Origin: Bacillota bacterium
Lineage (GTDB): Bacteria; Bacillota_A; Clostridia; Clostridiales; Clostridiaceae
DNA length: 9,128 nt
NCBI GenBank assembly: GCA_021780795.1
Contig: JAJXYA010000387.1
Coordinates: 1 to 9,128 of the forward strand
Direction: 5' to 3'
Shown here piece by piece: positions 4,907-9,128 of this stretch. Numbering within the stretch: position 1 is the first letter of the stretch; every line of letters starts with the position of its first letter. The position numbers and the translations under genes are program-made. The notes under the pieces are model-generated. The model was given only the letters and a program-made list of their open reading frames with translations. It was not told the DNA's origin and searched no databases.

Positions 4907-7549
4907 ATGGAAGAAAACAATAATATTGCTAAGAACTACGATCCCAAAGAATTTGAAGAAAGACTTTATGCCTGGTGGGAAGAAAAAGGATACTTTACTC
5001 CAGAGGTTGATAAAGATAAAAAGCCATTCACAATAGTAATGCCACCACCAAATATTACAGGACAATTACACTTAGGTCACGCTCTTGATAATACTCTTCA
5101 AGATATTTTAATAAGAACTAAAAGAATGCAAGGATATAGCACACTTTGGCTTCCAGGAGAAGATCATGCTAGTATTGCAACAGAAGTAAAGGTTGAAAAT
5201 GAACTTTTAAAGAAAGGGCTTAAGAAAAAAGAAATGGGAAGAGAAGCCTTCCTAGAAAAGGTTTGGGAATGGACTGATGAATATAGAGCAAAAATAAGAG
5301 GGCAAATAAAGAAAATGGGTTGCTCTGTTGACTTTACAAGAGAAAGCTTTACTATGGATGAAAACTTAAATCAAGCAGTAAGAGAAGTTTTCGTTAAATT
5401 ATATAATGATGGGCTTATTTATCAAGGAAATAGGATAACAAACTGGTGTCCAAAATGTATGACAGCAATTTCAGATGCTGAAATAGTATTTGAAGAACAA
5501 GGTGGTCACTTCTGGCATATAAAATATCCAGTAGTAGGCAGCGATGAATTCTTAGAAATAGCTACAACTAGACCAGAAACTATGCTTGGAGATACAGCAG
5601 TAGCAGTGAATCCTAAAGATGAGCGATATGCTCATTTAGTAGGTAAAACATTAATTTTACCTTTAGTAAATAAAGAAATACCAATAGTTGCAGATGACTA
5701 CGTTGATTTGGAGTTTGGAACAGGCGCAGTTAAAATAACTCCGGCACATGATCCAAATGATTACCAAGTAGGAAAGAGACATGACTTACCACAAGTAGTG
5801 GTTCTGAATGAAAATGGAACTATATGTGAAGGTTATGGGAAATATTCAGGTCTTGATAGATACGAGGCAAGAAAACTTATTATAGAAGATTTAGATAAAG
5901 AAGGTCTACTAGTTAAAATAAAAGAACATGCTCACAATGTAGGTACTCACGATAGGTGTAAAACTACTGTAGAGCCAATGCTTTCAAAACAATGGTATGT
6001 TAAAATGGAATCTCTTGCAAAGCCAGCTATAGAAGCTGTACGCGAAAAGCAAACTAAATTTGTTCCAGAGAGATTTGAAAAAACCTACTACAATTGGATG
6101 GAGAACATTCAAGATTGGTGTATATCAAGACAATTATGGTGGGGACATAGAATTCCAGTATGGTACTGTAAAGATTGTGGAGAAATTATAGTTGCAGTGA
6201 ATGCACCAACAAATTGTGATAAATGTAATAGTACAAATTTAGAACAAGATAAAGATGTGCTTGATACTTGGTTCAGTTCTGCATTGTGGCCGTTCTCAAC
6301 ACTTGGTTGGCCTAATAATACTGAGGATTTAAAATACTTCTATCCAACAAGTGTTTTAGTAACTGGATACGATATTATATTCTTCTGGGTGGCAAGAATG
6401 ATTTTCTCAGGTATATATAATATGCAAGAAGTACCATTTGAAACAGTAGTAATGCATGGAATGGTTAGAGATGACCAAGGAAGAAAGATGTCTAAGTCTC
6501 TAGGAAATGGTACGGACCCACTTGAAGTAATAGAAAAATACGGTGCAGACGCTTTAAGATTCTCACTTGCTACAGGAAACGCTCCTGGAAGTGATATAAG
6601 ATTCTATGAGTCAAGAGTAGAAGCAGCTAGAAACTTTGCAAATAAAATATGGAATGCTTCAAGATTTGTTATGATGAACTTAAATGAAGAATTAATGATG
6701 AAATATAAAGATAATAAAAACTACACTGCTCCCGATAAGTGGATATTATCAAGAATGAACACTGTAGCGAAAGAAGTTACAGAAAATATCGAGAAATATG
6801 AAATTGGAGTAGCTCTTCAAAAGGTTTATGACTTTATGTGGACTGAATTCTGTGATTGGTATATTGAACTTGTTAAACCTGTATTATACGCTGAAGATGG
6901 AGAAGCAAAAGGTATCGTTCTTAATGTATTGAATACAGTATTAATTACAGGACTTAAATTACTTCATCCAGTTATGCCATATATAACAGAAGAAATATTT
7001 ACTCATGTACAAACAGAATGTGAGTCAATAACAATATCTAAATGGCCAGAATATAGCGAAGAACTTAAATATGAAAAAGCTGAAGAAAGCATGAACTATA
7101 TTATAGAAGCTATAAAAGATGTAAGAAATGCTAGAGCGGAAATGAACGTACCACCTTCAAGAAAAGCTAAAACATTTATCTATGCTACAGAAGGAAAAGA
7201 AGCGTTTGAGCAAGGGTTAGTTTATTTCGAGAAACTTGCTTCAGCCAGCGAAGTAATATTCTTAAATTCTAAAGAAGAAGCTCCAGAAAATGTAGTTACA
7301 GTAGTAACTAAAGGTGCAGAAGTATATATGCCGCTTTTAGAGCTTGTGGATTTAGAAAAAGAATTAGAAAGATTAAATAAGGAAAAAGAAAAACTAGAAA
7401 AAGAAATAGACAGAGTAGAAAAGAAACTTTGTAATGAAAGATTTACAGCTAAAGCTCCAGTAGAAGTTGTAGAGGAAGAAAAGGCCAAGGGTGAGAAATA
7501 TAAAGAAATGTATAAGGTAGTAATTCAAAGTATAGAAAATTTAAAATAA
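4907..7549 (+). CDS. valS: Valyl-tRNA synthetase
   Basis: This 880-aa class I aminoacyl-tRNA synthetase attaches valine to tRNA-Val in the cytoplasm. The length is typical for Gram-positive ValRS. Visible landmarks, in order: [13 protein letters not shown], with the ATP-binding HLGH at 55-58; the CP1 editing domain, with TTRPET (220-225) and AHDPND (280-285), which hydrolyses Thr-tRNA-Val; a zinc knuckle C421-x2-C424 / C437-x2-C440; and the KMSKS loop at 527-531. An alpha-helical anticodon-binding domain follows, then a C-terminal coiled coil from about 809, rich in Leu, Glu and Lys, that contacts the tRNA. The ATG at 4907 follows AGGAGGAG with good spacing. Expression is controlled by the T-box upstream. 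The gene is monocistronic, with a strong terminator after it. No key residue is missing. Confidence 0.98.
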   Translation: MEENNNIAKNYDPKEFEERLYAWWEEKGYFTPEVDKDKKPFTIVMPPPNITGQLHLGHALDNTLQDILIRTKRMQGYSTLWLPGEDHASIATEVKVENELLKKGLKKKEMGREAFLEKVWEWTDEYRAKIRGQIKKMGCSVDFTRESFTMDENLNQAVREVFVKLYNDGLIYQGNRITNWCPKCMTAISDAEIVFEEQGGHFWHIKYPVVGSDEFLEIATTRPETMLGDTAVAVNPKDERYAHLVGKTLILPLVNKEIPIVADDYVDLEFGTGAVKITPAHDPNDYQVGKRHDLPQVVVLNENGTICEGYGKYSGLDRYEARKLIIEDLDKEGLLVKIKEHAHNVGTHDRCKTTVEPMLSKQWYVKMESLAKPAIEAVREKQTKFVPERFEKTYYNWMENIQDWCISRQLWWGHRIPVWYCKDCGEIIVAVNAPTNCDKCNSTNLEQDKDVLDTWFSSALWPFSTLGWPNNTEDLKYFYPTSVLVTGYDIIFFWVARMIFSGIYNMQEVPFETVVMHGMVRDDQGRKMSKSLGNGTDPLEVIEKYGADALRFSLATGNAPGSDIRFYESRVEAARNFANKIWNASRFVMMNLNEELMMKYKDNKNYTAPDKWILSRMNTVAKEVTENIEKYEIGVALQKVYDFMWTEFCDWYIELVKPVLYAEDGEAKGIVLNVLNTVLITGLKLLHPVMPYITEEIFTHVQTECESITISKWPEYSEELKYEKAEESMNYIIEAIKDVRNARAEMNVPPSRKAKTFIYATEGKEAFEQGLVYFEKLASASEVIFLNSKEEAPENVVTVVTKGAEVYMPLLELVDLEKELERLNKEKEKLEKEIDRVEKKLCNERFTAKAPVEVVEEEKAKGEKYKEMYKVVIQSIENLK

Positions 7550-7592
7550 TCTTTATTCAAAATACACCATATTTTAACAAAACAAACTGATA

Positions 7593-7642
7593 CCTATATA
7601 ATAGACTTTTTTTTAAAATGTCTATTATATAGGTTTTTTTTT
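7593..7642 (+). terminator. Intrinsic terminator after valS
   Basis: CCTATATAATAGAC (7593-7606) pairs perfectly over 14 bases with GTCTATTATATAGG (7620-7633), followed by nine T residues (7634-7642). An eight-T run opens the loop. The long stem and T-run make this a strong rightward terminator that isolates valS from the opp operon. Confidence 0.92.
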
Positions 7643-7674
7643 GTATAAAATTAGTGATTTGGGGGGCTTATAAG

Positions 7675-7821
7675 ATGAAATTATTTCCTCGTAATCGTCT
7701 ATTTCTGTGTATTTACTTAGAAATGCTAAGATTATTATACTTCGTTAGAAAAAATGATATGAAAGGTGAAGTCAATGTTGCACCATGTATCAATGTAATG
7801 TCAGTAATGAAAAATACTTAA
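7675..7821 (+). CDS. Possible 48-aa small protein, family unknown
   Basis: The ATG at 7675 opens a 48-codon frame that begins MKLFPRNRLFLCIYLEMLRL and ends at a TAA (7819-7821). It starts 33 bases after the valS terminator. A GGGGGG run lies eight bases upstream of the ATG as an unusual ribosome site. The first half is hydrophobic with interspersed arginines, and there are two cysteines. No promoter is obvious between the valS terminator and the ORF. I recognise no family. It may be a short genuine protein, a gene fragment or a chance frame. Confidence 0.3.
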   Translation: MKLFPRNRLFLCIYLEMLRLLYFVRKNDMKGEVNVAPCINVMSVMKNT

Positions 7822-7835
7822 ATAAAATTCAAAAA

Positions 7836-7864
7836 TTGACAAAAATATAATTACGTGCTAATAT
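7836..7864 (+). promoter_or_regulatory. Promoter for the opp operon (extended -10)
   Basis: TTGACA at 7836-7841, a 17-base spacer, and TAATAT at 7859-7864, preceded by TGC, which forms an extended -10 element. Transcription should start near 7871, leaving a leader of about 210 bases before oppB. The promoter lies just past the end of the 48-codon ORF. Confidence 0.7.
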
Positions 7865-7870
7865 CTTAAT

Positions 7871-8084
7871 ATGAAATATTTGAATTGGGTAATTTCAATA
7901 GCTCATGCAATTCTGAATTTTTCAATAGTTGGACAAGTATATATCTTTTAAATTAACTAGAGATTAGTTGAAAAGTTAGATGGCAAAGTGTAATTGGAAA
8001 TCGAAAATCAATATTTCAAAAAGGGGTAAAACAGAAGTGTCAACATTAAAAATGTCAACATTATAAGATGGAAGGGGTTAAAAG
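7871..8084 (+). other. Long 5' leader of the opp operon
   Basis: This leader of about 210 bases has no ORF I can support. Near its 5' end TTGAATT-GGGT-AATTTCAA (7880-7898) can form a hairpin with one bulged base. Another small hairpin, AACTA-GAGAT-TAGTT, lies at 7955-7969. The tandem repeat at 8038-8063 is annotated separately. No riboswitch family is recognised and no terminator with a T-run is present, so attenuation is not evident. Regulation, if any, would be at RNA folding, small-RNA pairing or protein binding. Confidence 0.4.
8038..8063 (+). repeat. Tandem 11-bp repeat just upstream of oppB ribosome site
   Basis: TGTCAACATTA occurs at 8038-8048 and again at 8053-8063, a period of 15 bases with AAAA between. 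The second copy ends seven bases before the GGAAGGGG ribosome site of oppB. A pair of identical, same-direction sites next to a ribosome site could bind a protein or small RNA, but it may simply be a local duplication. Confidence 0.6.
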
Positions 8085-9005
8085 ATGTTAAGGTTCATTA
8101 TTAAAAGACTATTATCAACAGTGATTACTCTCTTTGTGGTTATCACTATAACTTTTTTCTTAATGCGATTAATGCCTGGTGGGCCATTCTCTGGCGAAAA
8201 AAAGCTATCTCCACAAGTTTTAGCTAATTTGAACAAGAAATTTGGTCTGGATAAACCTGTTTTTGAACAATATACAATTTATTTGAAAAACCTTACTCAT
8301 GGTGAGCTAGGGCCTTCAATGAAATATGAAGGAAGGACAGTTAATGAAATTATAGCATATTCACTTCCGGTTTCTGCTAGATTAGGTGTGATTGCTATCG
8401 CTTTTGCCTTGTTAGTGGGCGTATATATGGGAATAGTGGCAGCTCTTAACCAAGGTAAATGGCCGGATAAAGTCTGTATGTTTATTGCAACTCTTGGAAT
8501 TACGGTCCCGAGTTTTGTAATTGCAACATTACTAATTTACGTGTTTGCAATAAAACTACAAATATTACATGCCATAGGGCTTAAATCTCCAAAAGATTAT
8601 ATTCTTCCATCAATTGCTCTTGGAGCATCTGCAATGGCCTTTGTTGCAAGGCTTGGAAGATCAGCTTTACTTGATGTTATAAGGCAGGATTACATAAGGG
8701 TTGCAAGGGCGAAGGGACTTTCTAGAAATGTGGTTATATATAAACATGCATTAAGAAACTCATTAATTCCTATTGTAACTTATATTGGACCATTGCTGGC
8801 TGGTGTGCTAACTGGTAGCTTTGTAATTGAAGGTTTGTTTGGAATTCCAGGTATGGGTCGAGAATTTATTGCAAGTATAGGTAACAGAGACTATACAGTG
8901 TTATTAGGTTTTGTTGTCTTAGATGCTTCATTCTTAATAATTGCGAATCTTTTAGTTGATATACTATACGCAGTAATTGACCCAAGAATAAAAATTGAGG
9001 CGTAA
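8085..9005 (+). CDS. oppB: Oligopeptide ABC transporter permease, OppB/DppB type
   Basis: This 306-aa inner-membrane permease matches the family's usual length. It starts MLRFIIKRLLSTVITLFVVI, with the first helix at about 8-29, then an external loop containing MPGGPF and GLDKPVFEQY (54-63). Five further helices lie at about 98-120, 131-156, 171-190, 228-250 and 273-297. The cytoplasmic EAA loop that docks the ATPase spans about 202-225: DYIRVARAKGLSRN, then YKHALRNSLIP. It ends VIDPRIKIEA, the family-typical tail. It would pair with OppC to form the channel, with a binding protein and ATPases expected beyond the window. The ATG at 8085 follows GGAAGGGG with seven-base spacing. The next gene starts 14 bases after its stop. 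The actual peptide ligand (Opp, Dpp or App type) is not decidable here. Confidence 0.95.
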   Translation: MLRFIIKRLLSTVITLFVVITITFFLMRLMPGGPFSGEKKLSPQVLANLNKKFGLDKPVFEQYTIYLKNLTHGELGPSMKYEGRTVNEIIAYSLPVSARLGVIAIAFALLVGVYMGIVAALNQGKWPDKVCMFIATLGITVPSFVIATLLIYVFAIKLQILHAIGLKSPKDYILPSIALGASAMAFVARLGRSALLDVIRQDYIRVARAKGLSRNVVIYKHALRNSLIPIVTYIGPLLAGVLTGSFVIEGLFGIPGMGREFIASIGNRDYTVLLGFVVLDASFLIIANLLVDILYAVIDPRIKIEA

Positions 9006-9019
9006 GGGGGGGCATAAGT

Positions 9020-9128
9020 ATGGAAATAAATACTGAACTATTTGAAAAAATACCTAGTGATAAGAAAAAGTTGAATGAAATAGTTAGACCAAGTGAAACC
9101 TATTTCCAGGATGCTTGGAGAAGATTAA
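9020..9128 (+). CDS. oppC: Oligopeptide ABC transporter permease OppC type, N-terminus only (runs off window)
   Basis: Thirty-six codons are visible. They begin MEINTELFEKIPSDKKKLNE and end with SETYFQDAWRRL. The latter is the characteristic stretch just before the first helix in OppC/DppC N-terminal domains (OppC_N). The position 14 bases after oppB, on the same strand, is the standard operon order. The ATG at 9020 is preceded by a run of seven Gs (9005-9012 region) rather than a GGAGG, at a spacing that still fits a ribosome site. The rest of the gene lies outside the window. Confidence 0.85.
   Translation, partial: MEINTELFEKIPSDKKKLNEIVRPSETYFQDAWRRL

Noticed and set aside
7222..7488. 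88-codon minus-strand frame within valS
   Set aside because: It is the complement of the Glu/Lys-rich coiled-coil end of valS, giving a low-complexity Ser/Phe peptide; an antisense shadow.
7905..7925. CodY-like site in the opp leader (CAATTCTGAATTTTT)
   Set aside because: Only about 9 of 15 positions match the CodY consensus, which is background level in AT-rich DNA.
1..9128. CRISPR array, tRNA or rRNA gene
   Set aside because: No regularly spaced repeats, cloverleaf with CCA-proximal stem or rRNA-like sequence was found on either strand.

Overview
The window comes from a low-GC Firmicute, most likely a Clostridium-type bacterium. The base composition is strongly AT-rich, ribosome sites are GGAGG-like, a canonical T-box leader precedes valS, and the codon use and protein styles are clostridial. 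This placement is inferred from style, not from a database match.

Bases 1 to about 2450 are a pile-up of mobile elements. At the left edge, on the minus strand, is the start of a group II intron reverse transcriptase with the intron RNA that precedes it (about 30-225). The 5' part of that intron (domain I) is missing. An apparently intact IS110-family element lies where it should be. It has a 431-aa DEDD transposase and about 220 nt of structured non-coding DNA upstream, the expected place for an IS110 bridge RNA. Beyond the IS110 left end is the 3' tail of an unidentified plus-strand reading frame that ends at 2009. Next comes a decayed IS630-family transposase (about 2024-2440, minus) with an in-frame stop and both ends lost.

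Bases 2546-3568 (minus) encode a lone lipoprotein of the NMT1/SsuA/TauA-like substrate-binding family, with no permease or ATPase gene visible beside it. Bases 3581-4018 hold no solid gene, only a candidate promoter and a frameshifted short membrane-peptide ORF. A 26-codon ORF with a strong ribosome site then overlaps the start of a DUF2809 membrane protein gene (4089-4484).

Bases 4491-7642 form a complete valyl-tRNA synthetase unit: consensus promoter, tRNA-Val-responsive T-box leader with antiterminator and terminator, valS, and a strong intrinsic terminator. When uncharged tRNA-Val accumulates, the T-box should let transcription proceed into valS.

Bases 7643-9128 hold a possible 48-codon ORF, an extended -10 promoter, a long leader with a tandem 11-bp repeat, and the first two genes of an oligopeptide ABC transporter operon: oppB-like complete, oppC-like running off the window.

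The most interesting part is the IS110 element. It has a candidate bridge RNA and a promoter that may be rebuilt when its two ends join in the circular form. It also has a complex junction with a group II intron.
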